A DNA stretch of 64,000 nucleotides from Sphingobium sp. (GCF_003248505.1 NZ_QFOA01000012.1:3168-67167); one strand, 5' to 3'; positions 41,316-50,227 are shown, counted from the stretch's first letter. Numbers and translations: made by a program. The notes: generated by a model not told the origin, from the letters alone.

Positions 41316-42134
41316 TCAGCCGACGAATGCCCGCTCGATCACGAACTGCCCCGGCGCGGCGTTCGATCCTTCGGTGAAACCCGCGCCTTCGAAATAGGCG
41401 CCGAACTGCTTGATCATCTCCATGCTGCCGCACATCATGATCCGGTCGGTTTCGGGGTCGAACGTCGCCGCGCCCGGAATGCCATCGAACAACGCGCCGC
41501 TCTCGACCAGCTTGTCGATGCGCTGCGTGTGCCCGTCGAACGGTTCGCGGGTCACGGTCGAGACATAGTGGAATTGCGCGGGCGCCTGTTCCGACACCAG
41601 CGGATCGTCGGCCCACTTCGCCTCCAGTTCGTCACGGAAGGCAAGGTCGGACACACGGCGGACCGAATGGACGATCACCACCTGCTCGTAATATTCGTAG
41701 ACATCGGGATCGCGCGACAGGCTGAGGAACGGAGCAAGGCCCGTGCCGGTCGACAGCATGATGAGCCGCTTGCCCGGCAGAAGCGCGTCGGTGACGAGCG
41801 TGCCGGTCGGCTTGCGGCCAAGGTAGATCTGGTCGCCCGGCTGGATAAGCTGAAGCCTGGAGGTCAGCGGGCCGTCCTGCACCTTGATCGACAGGAACTC
41901 GATCTCCTCGTCCCAGCTCGGGCTGGCGACCGAATAGGCGCGCAGCAGCGGCTTGCCGTTGTCGCCGGGCAGGCCGATCATCACGAACTCGCCGGAACGG
42001 AAGCGGAAGCTTGCCGGGCGAGTGATGCGGAAGCTGAAGAGATGCTCGTTCCAGTGCCTGACCGACAGCACGGTCTCCACGGAAAGTGCGCCGGTCGGTT
42101 CCAATGCCGGCTTTTCGGTCGTCACGTCGGTCAA
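41316..42134 (-). CDS. fpr: Ferredoxin-NADP+ reductase
   Basis: 272 residues from TTG 42134, chosen because it gives the usual alphaproteobacterial length and follows a GAGGACGAAGAG purine tract; no ATG is near, and a GTG lies three codons later. FAD-binding barrel RAYSVASP and NADP domain LIMLSTGTGLAPFLSL, then the MMCGSMEMI segment. Moves electrons between NADPH and ferredoxin/flavodoxin, for oxidative-stress defence and iron-sulfur or P450 chemistry. An inverted repeat lies about 45 bases upstream. Confidence 0.93.
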   Translation of the reverse strand: MTDVTTEKPALEPTGALSVETVLSVRHWNEHLFSFRITRPASFRFRSGEFVMIGLPGDNGKPLLRAYSVASPSWDEEIEFLSIKVQDGPLTSRLQLIQPGDQIYLGRKPTGTLVTDALLPGKRLIMLSTGTGLAPFLSLSRDPDVYEYYEQVVIVHSVRRVSDLAFRDELEAKWADDPLVSEQAPAQFHYVSTVTREPFDGHTQRIDKLVESGALFDGIPGAATFDPETDRIMMCGSMEMIKQFGAYFEGAGFTEGSNAAPGQFVIERAFVG

Positions 42135-42177
42135 CTCTTCGTCCTCGTGCTGTAGCGGCCCCTTGGCAGTCGGCCAG

Positions 42178-42194
42178 TTGCGGATCGTTCGCAA
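42178..42194 (-). promoter_or_regulatory. Inverted repeat upstream of fpr
   Basis: TTGCG-N7-CGCAA lies 44-60 bases before the fpr start; a second repeat TTGGCC/GGCCAA (42214-42219, 42240-42245) with an inner CCTTC/GAAGG hairpin is further out. Either may be an operator for a redox regulator; the sequence does not say which. Confidence 0.3.
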
Positions 42195-42243
42195 TAATGG
42201 CGATGTTCGCGGATTGGCCCTTCCGCCCTGCGAAGGCAAGGCC

Positions 42244-42271
42244 AAAAAAACTTGGGGCCACTAAACCGCCC
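42244..42271 (-). terminator. Putative terminator after the 105-residue ORF
   Basis: On the minus strand a short GGGC/GCCC hairpin is followed by CAAG and seven consecutive T. The stem is weak but the T-run is the longest in this part of the window. Confidence 0.45.
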
Positions 42272-42291
42272 GCTCTAGGTTGTCGGTCGGC

Positions 42292-42609
42292 TCAGCCGAA
42301 CAGCCCCTTGGCAAGGCCGCCCAGTTCATTCAGCGGATTGCCGTCGCCATCGCGGTCGAACAGGCCGCCCAGTTGGCCGAGGAAACCCTCCGGCCCGGTC
42401 AGGTTGCTGAGCAGACCCTGAAGCGCGTCGGCCGACACGCCATGTTCCGCCGCCACCTCGGCCAGTGCCGCAACGCCGGTTTCGCCCGACCCGATCTTTG
42501 CCGCGATCTCGCTCATCAGGGCCTGCATCTGCGCAGGTTCCAGCCCGACCTGCGCCGCCACCGCCTCAAGGCCGCCCATCTTGCCGATCAGATCGTCGAA
42601 CACGCCCAT
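42292..42609 (-). CDS. Small helical protein of unknown function (DUF937/YidB-like)
   Basis: 105 residues, no signal. Ala/Gly/Leu-rich amphipathic helices with repeated short motifs (MGGLEAVAAQVGLEP; GVAALAEVAAEHGVSADALQGLLSNL) and a C-terminal FDRDGDGNPLNELGGLAKGLFG stretch. The helix pattern and the DRDGDG end recall DUF937/YidB-like proteins, but this is a loose likeness. Monocistronic between fpr and pckA; ATG 42609 is preceded in frame by a GTG. Confidence 0.7.
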   Translation of the reverse strand: MGVFDDLIGKMGGLEAVAAQVGLEPAQMQALMSEIAAKIGSGETGVAALAEVAAEHGVSADALQGLLSNLTGPEGFLGQLGGLFDRDGDGNPLNELGGLAKGLFG

Positions 42610-42666
42610 CACTCCATTTCAAACCATCGGAAAACCGAAGATAGCAGCCCGATGGCGCCAAAGCAA

Positions 42667-42700
42667 AAGGGGCCGGAAGGCATGACGCCCCCGGCCCCTT
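42667..42700 (-). terminator. Intrinsic terminator of pckA
   Basis: On the minus strand AAGGGGCCGG pairs with CCGGCCCCTT (10 bp, 14-base loop), followed by TTGCTTT, twenty bases after the pckA stop. Confidence 0.7.
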
Positions 42701-42720
42701 CGTTGACGCTCCGTCCAGGA

Positions 42721-44325
42721 TCAGGCGGCGGCGACCAGCGCCGCGCTGCGGACGCCGTCGTCCACATGATCCTCGAACTGGGAGAAATTGTCGACGAACG
42801 CCTTCACCAGCGTGGCGGCGGTCGCATCGTAGGCGTCCTTGTCCGCCCACATCGCGCGCGGATCGAGGATGGTCGAGTCGACGCCATTCACCGCCACCGG
42901 CACTTCGAAGCCGAAATTGGGGTCGGTGCGGAATTGCGCGCTGTTGAGGCTGCCGTCGAGCGCGGCATTGAGCAGCGCGCGCGTCACCTTGATCGGCATA
43001 CGCTTGATCCCCGGCATCGTCGCCTTGCCGCCCGCCCAGCCGGTGTTGACCAGCCAGCAGGTGACGCCGCCCTTGTTGATCCGCTCCTTGAGCAGGTTCC
43101 CGTAGACGCTGGGGTGGCGCGGCATGAACGGCGCGCCGAAACAGGTCGAGAAGGTCGCGGTCGGCTCTGTCACGCCGATCTCGGTCCCCGCGACGCGCGC
43201 GGTGTAGCCCGAGAGGAAGTGATACATCGCCTGCTCGGGCGTCAGCCGCGCGATCGGCGGCAGCACGCCATAGGCGTCGGCGGTGAGGAAGATGATGTTC
43301 TTGGGCACCGGACCCAGATTCTTTTCCGACGTGTTCGGGATGAAGTCGATCGGATAGGAACCGCGGCTGTTTTCCGCGAGGCTGTTGTCGTCGAGGTCGA
43401 TGACGCGCGTCTCTTCGTCCATCACGACATTTTCGAGCACCGTGCCGAACCGCTTCGTCGTGGCGAAGATCTCCGGCTCTGCCTCGGCCGACAGGTTGAT
43501 CATCTTGGCGTAGCAGCCGCCTTCGAAATTGAAGACCGCCGTGTCCGACCAGCCATGCTCGTCATCCCCGATCAGCGTGCGGCTGGCGTCAGCCGACAAC
43601 GTCGTCTTGCCGGTGCCGGACAGGCCGAAGAACACCGCCGTGTCGCCGTTCGAACCGATATTGGCCGAACAGTGCATCGGCATCACGCCCTTGACCGGCA
43701 GCAGATAGTTGAGGATGCCGAACACCGACTTCTTCATCTCACCGGCATAGGCGGTGCCGCCGATCAGGATCAGCTTTTCGGTGAAGTTGACCGCGATCAC
43801 GGTTTCGCTGCGGCAACCGTGGCGGGCCGGATCGGCGCGGAAGCTCGGCAGGTCGACGATCGTATATTCGGGCGCGAAGCCTGCCAGTTCCTGCGCCGTC
43901 GGACGGACCAGCAACGTGCGGATGAACAGGTTGTGCCACGCAAATTCATTGATGACGCGCACGTTGACGCGATGTTCGGGCTGCGATCCGCCGAACAGGT
44001 CGGCGACATAGAGCGTGTCCTTTTCGCCCAGCGCCTTGAAGAAATCCTCCTTGAGCGCGGCGAAATGAGCCGGCGTCATGGGAACGTTGGTGTTGCCCCA
44101 CCAGACGGTGCCTTCGGTTTCGGCGTCGCGGACGATGAACTTGTCCTTCGCGCTGCGACCGGTATGCTTGCCGGTCTTGACGACCAGCGGGCCGTCCTTC
44201 GATAGCTGGCCCTCGCCATTGCGAACGGCTGCTTCGACGAGCGGCGCGGTGCCGAGGTTCCAATGCTGGGTGGCATGAGTGGCGATGCCCTGGTCCGCCA
44301 GGGTGATTGAGGATTTGGCCTGCAC
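42721..44325 (-). CDS. pckA: Phosphoenolpyruvate carboxykinase (ATP)
   Basis: 534 residues from GTG 44325, set by AGGAG seven bases before it and by family length. Converts oxaloacetate and ATP to PEP for gluconeogenesis. Motifs: HTGRSAKDKF, GGTAYAGEMKKSVF, the kinase-1a loop FGLSGTGKTTLSAD, GDDEHGW, and TARVAGTEIGVTEP. Divergent from chvI: in alphaproteobacteria this neighbourhood is conserved and ChvI is reported to influence pckA, a known link though not visible here. Supplies PEP, the phosphate donor for PtsP. Confidence 0.97.
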   Translation of the reverse strand: MQAKSSITLADQGIATHATQHWNLGTAPLVEAAVRNGEGQLSKDGPLVVKTGKHTGRSAKDKFIVRDAETEGTVWWGNTNVPMTPAHFAALKEDFFKALGEKDTLYVADLFGGSQPEHRVNVRVINEFAWHNLFIRTLLVRPTAQELAGFAPEYTIVDLPSFRADPARHGCRSETVIAVNFTEKLILIGGTAYAGEMKKSVFGILNYLLPVKGVMPMHCSANIGSNGDTAVFFGLSGTGKTTLSADASRTLIGDDEHGWSDTAVFNFEGGCYAKMINLSAEAEPEIFATTKRFGTVLENVVMDEETRVIDLDDNSLAENSRGSYPIDFIPNTSEKNLGPVPKNIIFLTADAYGVLPPIARLTPEQAMYHFLSGYTARVAGTEIGVTEPTATFSTCFGAPFMPRHPSVYGNLLKERINKGGVTCWLVNTGWAGGKATMPGIKRMPIKVTRALLNAALDGSLNSAQFRTDPNFGFEVPVAVNGVDSTILDPRAMWADKDAYDATAATLVKAFVDNFSQFEDHVDDGVRSAALVAAA

Positions 44326-44600
44326 GCCGTAGCTCCTATATGTTGATGTCGGCGCCTTGTTCGAAAGGACAGCCGATCCGCCCATTGAGCGCCGCTTACC
44401 GCAGCGTCTTCATTCGCAGACGATTTCCGGCATAGGCCGTTGCGCCCGAACCGTCAAATGCCGCCACGGCGCGGCCTGTGCCGAAATCGTGCGTGGCGGC
44501 GGACGGCTGTGTCCGCCGCGCGCCTCCGACCCTTTCTTGCGGGCGCGCGCCGCATGCGTTAACGCTCCCGTTCGCCCTATCCGATCAGCTGGGACCCTGC
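44326..44600. promoter_or_regulatory. pckA / chvI divergent promoter region
   Basis: 275 bases without a gene. Contains a perfect 9-bp hairpin GCGGCGGAC/GTCCGCCGC with six-base loop (44496-44504, 44511-44519), 82 bases before chvI, and a GTTAAC palindrome at about 44558. No clear sigma-70 hexamers were found. Likely carries both promoters and possibly ChvI-binding sites. Confidence 0.5.
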
Positions 44601-45305
44601 ATGACCGCGACCATCGCCCTGGTGGATGACGACAAGAATATCCTGACCTCCGTTTCCATCGCGCTTCAGGCGGAAGGGTTCCTGACGCGCGTCTATTCCG
44701 ATCCCGAAAGCGCGCTCAAGGCCCTGCTGGACAATCCGGCCGACCTCGCCGTGTTCGATATCAAGATGCCGCGCATGGACGGGCTCGAGTTGCTGCGCCG
44801 ATTGCGCGAGCGGAGCCAGATGCCGGTCATTTTCCTGACGTCCAAGGCGGACGAGCTGGACGAGGCGCTGGGCCTTGCCATGGGCGCGGACGACTATATC
44901 GCAAAACCCTTTTCGCAACGGCTGCTGATCGCCCGCATCCGCGCCATCCTGCGCCGGTCCGAAGTGCGCGCCATGCCCGAAACCCCGGACGAGCCGGTCG
45001 CCGAGCCGATCCTGCGTGGGCGGCTGGAAATGGACCCGGCACGGCACCGGGTGAAATGGAACGGCAGGGACGTGACCCTGACCGTCACCGAATTCCTGAT
45101 CCTCGAAACGCTGGCGGCGCGCCCCGGCGTGGTCAAGAACCGCAATCAGTTGATGGACGCGGCCTATCAGGACGACGTCTATGTCGACGATCGCACCATC
45201 GACAGCCATATCAAGCGGCTGCGCCGCAAATTCCGCGAGGTAGATCCAGATTTCAACGCAATCGACACCCTCTATGGCGCCGGCTACCGATTCTCGGAGG
45301 AATGA
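44601..45305 (+). CDS. chvI: ChvI-type response regulator
   Basis: 234 residues, OmpR/PhoB family. Receiver domain with acidic pocket VDDDKN, phospho-acceptor D53 (VFDIKMPRMDG), the conserved T (FLTSKAD) and K (IAKPF); C-terminal winged-helix domain (about 135-232) with TVTEFLILETLAARPGVV and DRTIDSHIKRLRRKFR. Partner of the ChvG kinase encoded four bases downstream. ChvG/ChvI answers acid and cell-envelope stress and is essential or important in many alphaproteobacteria. Earlier in-frame starts exist, but 44601 gives the family N-terminus. Confidence 0.95.
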   Translation: MTATIALVDDDKNILTSVSIALQAEGFLTRVYSDPESALKALLDNPADLAVFDIKMPRMDGLELLRRLRERSQMPVIFLTSKADELDEALGLAMGADDYIAKPFSQRLLIARIRAILRRSEVRAMPETPDEPVAEPILRGRLEMDPARHRVKWNGRDVTLTVTEFLILETLAARPGVVKNRNQLMDAAYQDDVYVDDRTIDSHIKRLRRKFREVDPDFNAIDTLYGAGYRFSEE

Positions 45306-45309
45306 CGAC

Positions 45310-46869
45310 GTGCCGCTGGCGGTGCGCTGGTCCGGGCGGTTGAGCCTGACCCCGCGCATTCTGGCGGTCAACGTTTTCGCGCTGGCGCTGCTGGCCGGCG
45401 GCTTCTTCTATCTCGACAGCTACCGCACGCGCATCGTCGACGCGCGGCTCGAACAGTCGATGCGCGAATTGAAGCTGCTCGCGCTCGGCCTCCAGGCCGC
45501 GCCCGCCGCCCGCGACGACGCGCTGATCGCCGCTTATGCGCGCCAGACGCTCGACCGGGTGCGCCGCTACGGGCCGGACGGGCAGCTGGTCGCCGACAGC
45601 TTTGCCATGGCCGCCCCGCGCTACGAACTCGTCTCGCCCGAAAGCGAGGAGTGGAAACGGCATGTCGCGCGCTTCCTCGACAAGGTGGTGGACAGCGTAG
45701 TGGACGCCGACCGCCCGCCGGACTTTCGCGAACCCGCGATCGACCGGGCGGAGGCATGGCCCGAACTCATGCTGGCGCGCAAGACCGGCCACCCCCAGTC
45801 GATGAACCGCTACGCGCCCGACCGCACCTTCATGATCTCCGCCGCCGTGGCGCTGCCCGACGGCACCATGTTGCTCGCGACCGAGAATGCGCGCGACATC
45901 ACCCGCATCGTGCGCGCGGAGCGGCTGCGGCTGGGCATGGTACTTGCCGTCGCGATGCTGGCTTCGGTGCTGCTGTCGCTCTTCCTCGCGCGCACCATCG
46001 TCCAGCCGCTTCAGCGCCTTGCCCGCGCCGCCGTCAGGGTGCGCCTGGGCCGCGCGCGCGAGGTGATGGTGCCGCGCCTGCCAGAACGGCGCGACGAGAT
46101 CGGGATGCTGGCCCGCGCGCTGTCGGACATGAGCCAGGCGCTGCGTCAGCGGATCGACGCGACCGACGCCTTCGCCGCCGATGTGAGCCATGAGTTGAAG
46201 AACCCCATCGCATCGCTTCGCTCGGCCCTCGACGCGCTGGAGCGGGTGGACCGGCCCGACCTGCGCACGCAACTGATGGCGATCGCGCAGGACGATGTGC
46301 GGCGGCTCGACCGGCTCGTCACCGACATCGCCGAAGCGTCCCGCGTGGACGCAGAATTGTCGCGCACCCGCTTCGAACCCATCGACCTTGGCGTCCTCAT
46401 CGAACGCATGGTGATTGCGCGGGAAGCGCGCGGGGTGCCGCGCGGCGTGCGCCTCGCCTTCGCGCGCCCGCGCAAGGATCTGGCGGTGGTGCCCGGCGAC
46501 GAAGGGCGGCTGATCCGCGTGCTCGACAACCTCATCGACAATGCGGTGTCCTTCTCGCCCGAGGGCGGCCTCGTCCGCATCGTCGCCACGGTCGCGGACG
46601 GCCAGGTGCTCGTCAGCGTCGAGGACGAAGGACCCGGCGTCCCCGAATCCGAGCGCGAACATATTTTTCGCCGATTCCACAGCGTCCGCCCCGAAGGCGA
46701 GGTGTTTGGCAAGCATTCGGGCCTTGGCCTTGCCATCGCCCGTTCGATCGTGGAGGGACATCAGGGCACGATTGCCATCGGCGACCGCGAGGACGCGCAG
46801 AAAGGCGCGCGCTTCGTCGTGCGCCTGCCCATGGCGATGGCGCGCGATCCCGGCATCGTGTCGGAATAG
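45310..46869 (+). CDS. chvG: ChvG-type sensor histidine kinase
   Basis: 519 residues, GTG start after GGAGGAATGACGAC. Membrane helix at about 14-35, periplasmic sensor region (about 36-205, containing ESEEWKRHVARFLDKVVDSV), second helix at about 210-232, HAMP (about 233-285), HisKA with DVSHELKNP (H294), and HATPase with NLIDNAVSFSPEGG and GLGLAIARSIVEGH. Senses envelope/acid signals (in Sinorhizobium, with the ExoR inhibitor, not seen here) and phosphorylates ChvI. Followed by hprK after an 82-base gap with a hairpin. Confidence 0.95.
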   Translation: MPLAVRWSGRLSLTPRILAVNVFALALLAGGFFYLDSYRTRIVDARLEQSMRELKLLALGLQAAPAARDDALIAAYARQTLDRVRRYGPDGQLVADSFAMAAPRYELVSPESEEWKRHVARFLDKVVDSVVDADRPPDFREPAIDRAEAWPELMLARKTGHPQSMNRYAPDRTFMISAAVALPDGTMLLATENARDITRIVRAERLRLGMVLAVAMLASVLLSLFLARTIVQPLQRLARAAVRVRLGRAREVMVPRLPERRDEIGMLARALSDMSQALRQRIDATDAFAADVSHELKNPIASLRSALDALERVDRPDLRTQLMAIAQDDVRRLDRLVTDIAEASRVDAELSRTRFEPIDLGVLIERMVIAREARGVPRGVRLAFARPRKDLAVVPGDEGRLIRVLDNLIDNAVSFSPEGGLVRIVATVADGQVLVSVEDEGPGVPESEREHIFRRFHSVRPEGEVFGKHSGLGLAIARSIVEGHQGTIAIGDREDAQKGARFVVRLPMAMARDPGIVSE

Positions 46870-46875
46870 AAGCGC

Positions 46876-46910
46876 GCGGGCGAAGGGCATCGGGCATTTG
46901 CTTCGTCCGC
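46876..46910 (+). other. Hairpin between chvG and hprK
   Basis: A 10-bp stem (46876-46885 with 46901-46910, one G-T pair) with a 15-base loop. No T-run. It could reduce read-through or mark an mRNA processing point between the two-component genes and the PTS genes. Confidence 0.35.
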
Positions 46911-46951
46911 CCGAGGGACTACAAGCAAGGCGGGGGACACAAGGCCGGACC

Positions 46952-47386
46952 ATGGCGCGCGCATTATCGTCTGAAACGCTTCACGCGACCAGCGTGGCCA
47001 TAGGGGGCCGCGCCGTGCTGTTGTCCGGCCCCAGCGGCAGCGGCAAGTCCGACCTTGCGCTGCGCCTCATCGACCGCGGCGGCATTCTGGTCAGCGACGA
47101 TTACACGCTGGTGAAGCGGGTCGACGGGCGCCTGGTCGCCACCGCCCCTGCCACCATCGCGGGACAGATGGAGGTACGCGGGATCGGCATCGTCGATCTG
47201 CCCAGCGTGGGCGAAGCGCCCGTCGCGCTGCTCGTCGACCTGTTCGACCGGGTGGAGCGCATGCCGCTCGACCCGCTGCTGCGCATCGTCGCGGGGATGC
47301 AGGTGCCCGTCATCAAGATCGCTCCGTTCGAGGCATCGGCCCCGATCAAGGTCGAACTCGCGCTCAGCAAGATAGGCCTTAGATGA
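46952..47386 (+). CDS. hprK: Truncated HPr kinase/phosphorylase (alphaproteobacterial type)
   Basis: 144 residues: only the catalytic C-terminal half of Gram-positive HprK (about 310). Walker A GPSGSGKSDLALRL (residues 26-39), VSDDYTLV, and the HprK signature MEVRGIGIVDL. It phosphorylates HPr on serine; in this genome the HPr at 48739 keeps a serine in the right place (S48). Lacking the N-terminal domain, oligomerisation and metabolite control must differ. Its stop overlaps the rapZ ATG (ATGA). Confidence 0.94.
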   Translation: MARALSSETLHATSVAIGGRAVLLSGPSGSGKSDLALRLIDRGGILVSDDYTLVKRVDGRLVATAPATIAGQMEVRGIGIVDLPSVGEAPVALLVDLFDRVERMPLDPLLRIVAGMQVPVIKIAPFEASAPIKVELALSKIGLR

Positions 47387-48315
47387 ACCAGCCCAAGACC
47401 ATCCTGCTGCTGTCGGGCCTGTCGGGCGCGGGCAAGACGACCGCGCTCAAGACGCTGGAGGACATGGGCTGGGAAGTGGTGGACAATCTGCCGCTCGTCC
47501 TGCTCGACCGGCTGCTCGACACGCCTCTGCCCGAAGGTCATGCCGGCGAGGATGCGCGCCCGCTGGCGCTCGGCATCGATGCGCGCACCCGCGGTTTCGA
47601 TGCCGCCGCCATCGTTCAGCGGATCAAGGCGCTGCGCGAACGGCACGATCACGCCGTCGAAACGCTCTTCCTCGATTGCGCGGGCAGCGAGCTGGAACGG
47701 CGCTTCGCCGAAACCCGGCGACGCCATCCGCTGGCGCTCGACCGCCCCGCCGCCGACGGCATCGCGCGCGAACGGGAACTGACCGAACCGCTGCGTCGCT
47801 GGGCGGGGCAGGTGATCGACACGACCGGATATACGACCAACGCCCTGCAACAGGAAATCCGCGCCCGCTTTTCCCGCGATGGGCTGTCGGACCCGGTGCT
47901 GACCATCCTGTCGTTCGGCTTTTCGCGCGGAGTGCCGCGCAACGCGGACCTGATGTTCGACATGCGCTTCCTGCGTAATCCGCACTGGATCGACGCGCTG
48001 CGGCCGAGGACCGGCCTCGACCCCGAAGTGGCCGCCTATATCCAGGAAGACCCGGCTTACGAGGACGCGGTGCGCCGGATCGAGGAACTGCTCGCGATCC
48101 TGCTGCCCCGCTATGCGGAGGGCGGCAAGACATACGTCACGGTCGCCTTCGGCTGCACGGGCGGCAAGCACCGCTCCGTCCACGTCGCCGCGCGCGTCGC
48201 GAAATACTTGCAAGCGGCGGGCTTTTCGCCCACCCTTCTGCACCGCAATATTGAATCGGCGACCCAGGAAGTTCTGGAGAAGCGCCGACCGGGAGGCCCG
48301 AAAGCATCATCATGA
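47383..48315 (+). CDS. rapZ: RapZ/YvcJ nucleotide-binding protein
   Basis: 310 residues. P-loop domain with LLSGLSGAGKTTALKTLEDMGW, DTRGFDAAA-like segment and the C-terminal SFGFSRGVPRNADLMFDMRFL and GCTGGKHRSVHVA motifs. In enterobacteria RapZ is an RNase E adapter that controls glucosamine-6-phosphate synthesis via sRNAs and binds glucosamine-6-phosphate; the role in alphaproteobacteria is less clear. It is linked to PTS genes here as in many proteobacteria. ATG overlaps hprK. Confidence 0.95.
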   Translation: MNQPKTILLLSGLSGAGKTTALKTLEDMGWEVVDNLPLVLLDRLLDTPLPEGHAGEDARPLALGIDARTRGFDAAAIVQRIKALRERHDHAVETLFLDCAGSELERRFAETRRRHPLALDRPAADGIARERELTEPLRRWAGQVIDTTGYTTNALQQEIRARFSRDGLSDPVLTILSFGFSRGVPRNADLMFDMRFLRNPHWIDALRPRTGLDPEVAAYIQEDPAYEDAVRRIEELLAILLPRYAEGGKTYVTVAFGCTGGKHRSVHVAARVAKYLQAAGFSPTLLHRNIESATQEVLEKRRPGGPKASS

Positions 48316-48337
48316 CACAATTGGGCCGCAGAATCAG

Positions 48338-48742
48338 ATGATCGGACTCGTACTCGTCACCCACGGATCGCTCGCGACGGAATTCGTCGTCGCCATGGAG
48401 CATGTCGTGGGACCACAACAGCAGATCGCGACGATCTGCATCGGGCCGGAAGACGACATGGAGCTGCGCCGCGCCGACATCGCGTCGGCTGTCGCCCGCG
48501 TCAACGACGGGTCGGGCGTCATCCTGCTGACCGACCTGTTCGGGGGCACCCCTTCCAACCTTGCCATATCGCTGCTCAAGGCAGGTGAGATCGAAGTGAT
48601 CGCGGGTATCAACCTGCCGATGCTCATTCGCCTGGAAAGTGCGCGCAAGGTCATGGACGTGCGCGCCGCCGTCGCCGCCGCACGGGAAGCGGGTCAGAAA
48701 TATATCAGCGTCGCGTCGGAATTATTGGGTAGCACTGCATGA
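48338..48742 (+). CDS. EIIA component of mannose-type PTS
   Basis: 134 residues. EIIA-Man fold: GLVLVTHGSLATEF with the phosphorylated His (H9), VILLTDLFGGTPSNLA and INLPMLIRL. Receives phosphate from HPr. No EIIB, C or D permease is present, so it serves regulation and not sugar uptake, as known for alphaproteobacterial EIIA-Man. Its stop overlaps the HPr start (ATGA). The upstream frame is open into rapZ, but the ATG at 48338 gives the family N-terminus. Confidence 0.94.
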   Translation: MIGLVLVTHGSLATEFVVAMEHVVGPQQQIATICIGPEDDMELRRADIASAVARVNDGSGVILLTDLFGGTPSNLAISLLKAGEIEVIAGINLPMLIRLESARKVMDVRAAVAAAREAGQKYISVASELLGSTA

Positions 48743-49011
48743 ACGAAGTCAGCCGGGATGTCCTGATCAGCAACAAGCGCGGCCTCCACGCGCGGGCCAG
48801 CGCCAAGTTCGTGACGATGGCGAGCGGCCTGCCCGCCGACATCACCGTCAGCAAGGACGGCAATCATGTCACCGGCACGTCGATCATGGGCCTTATGATG
48901 CTCGGCGCGGCGATGGGCGACCATATCACGATCAAGGCGACCGGCCCGGATGCGGAGGATTCGCTCGGCAAGCTCGTCACCCTGGTCGAAGACAAGTTCG
49001 GCGAGGAATAG
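48739..49011 (+). CDS. ptsH: HPr family phosphocarrier protein
   Basis: 90 residues. NKRGLHARASAKFV contains the EI-phosphorylated His (H17); TSIMGLMML contains the HprK target Ser (S48). Carries phosphate from PtsP (27.5-29.8 kb) to EIIA. Having both His and Ser sites plus HprK gives two-way control of the relay. Last gene of the chvI-chvG-hprK-rapZ-EIIA-HPr cluster, convergent with the AI-2E family gene. Confidence 0.96.
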   Translation: MNEVSRDVLISNKRGLHARASAKFVTMASGLPADITVSKDGNHVTGTSIMGLMMLGAAMGDHITIKATGPDAEDSLGKLVTLVEDKFGEE

Positions 49012-49026
49012 GGCGCAGCCGGCGTC

Positions 49027-50103
49027 CTATCCGCTGCCGACCTCACCCACCCGCCGCATCTGGGTGAAGATGTCCCAGGTCGCGATGAAAAGCGCGGCGA
49101 TCACCGGCCCGATGACGATGCCGTTGAAGCCGAACAGCTCTATCCCGCCCAGCGTGGTGATGAGCACGACATAGTCGGGAATGCGCGTTTCCCGGCCCAC
49201 CAGGATCGGGCGCAGCAGATTGTCGACCGACCCGATGATCAGCGCGCCGCAGCCGATCACCACCGCGCCCTGCCACACCGCGCCCGTCGCCATCAGGTAG
49301 AGCGCGACCGGTGCCCACACGATCGCCGCACCCACGGCAGGCAGCAGCGAAAAAATTCCCATCAGCACGCCCCACAGCAGCGCGCCGGGGATGTCGAGCA
49401 GCCAGAACACGACACCGCCGATGAAACCCTGGACGATGGCGACGACGACGCTGCCCTTGACCGTCGCGCGGATGACGATGACGAACTGGCGCAACAGCGC
49501 CTCGCGCTGGTGCGGGCGCAGCGGCGCGGCTTCGGCAAACCGCTTCGAAAGGCGGTCGCCGTCGCGCAGCAGGAAGAAGGCGAGGTAGAGCATCACGCCC
49601 AGCGCGATGACGAAGCTGAACGCCCCCTGCCCGATCAGCAGCGCCTGCCCCGCGAGCGAGCGGATGCTGCTGGTAAGGCCGCGCGTCACGGTGATCCGCG
49701 CGGCGTCGAAATTGTTGAAGCCGAAACGGCGCAGGATCGAATGCGCCCAATCGGGCATCGCGCTGACCATCTGGGTGAACATGCGCTCGAAATTGATCTG
49801 GCCCGACTGGATCATGCCGTAAAAATGCGCCGCTTCCTGTACCAGCGCGACGGCAAGGAAGATCGACGGCACGATGACGATGGCAATGATCGCGGCCAGC
49901 GTGATGAGCGCGGCGCTGTTGCGATGGGTGGGCATGGCCTTGATCAGCCGCTGGTTCACCGGCCAGAACAGGATGGCGACGATCACGCCCCACAGCACGG
50001 CCGCGAAGAAGGGTTCCAGCACGGCGGCGAAGGCGATGGACACCAGCGCCACGAGCGTCAGGAAGAAGCCATCCTCGATACGATAGGATTGCCGGTCAGT
50101 CAT
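49027..50103 (-). CDS. AI-2E family transporter (PerM-like)
   Basis: 358 residues, about seven or eight transmembrane helices. Typical features: paired N-terminal helices around FFAAVLWGVIVAILFWPVNQRL, a periplasmic/helical region, and the conserved C-terminal PRILVGRETRIPD-like stretch (LRPILVGRETRIPDYVVLITTLGGI) with FGFNGIVIGPVIAALF. The family includes the AI-2 exporter TqsA and Na+/H+ antiporters; this member's substrate is unknown. Start 50103 follows GGGGGTGGA. Divergent from the trmH-family gene. Confidence 0.92.
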   Translation of the reverse strand: MTDRQSYRIEDGFFLTLVALVSIAFAAVLEPFFAAVLWGVIVAILFWPVNQRLIKAMPTHRNSAALITLAAIIAIVIVPSIFLAVALVQEAAHFYGMIQSGQINFERMFTQMVSAMPDWAHSILRRFGFNNFDAARITVTRGLTSSIRSLAGQALLIGQGAFSFVIALGVMLYLAFFLLRDGDRLSKRFAEAAPLRPHQREALLRQFVIVIRATVKGSVVVAIVQGFIGGVVFWLLDIPGALLWGVLMGIFSLLPAVGAAIVWAPVALYLMATGAVWQGAVVIGCGALIIGSVDNLLRPILVGRETRIPDYVVLITTLGGIELFGFNGIVIGPVIAALFIATWDIFTQMRRVGEVGSG

Positions 50104-50227
50104 TCCACCCCCGTAAGAAATTTCAGCGCCCAAATCCATGGGGACACGGTCCTGTTCCATCCCCCCTGTCATTTTGTCCGCGTCGCCGCTAGACAAGCCG
50201 CCTCTTCGTCCTGGAGCATAGACCAAC

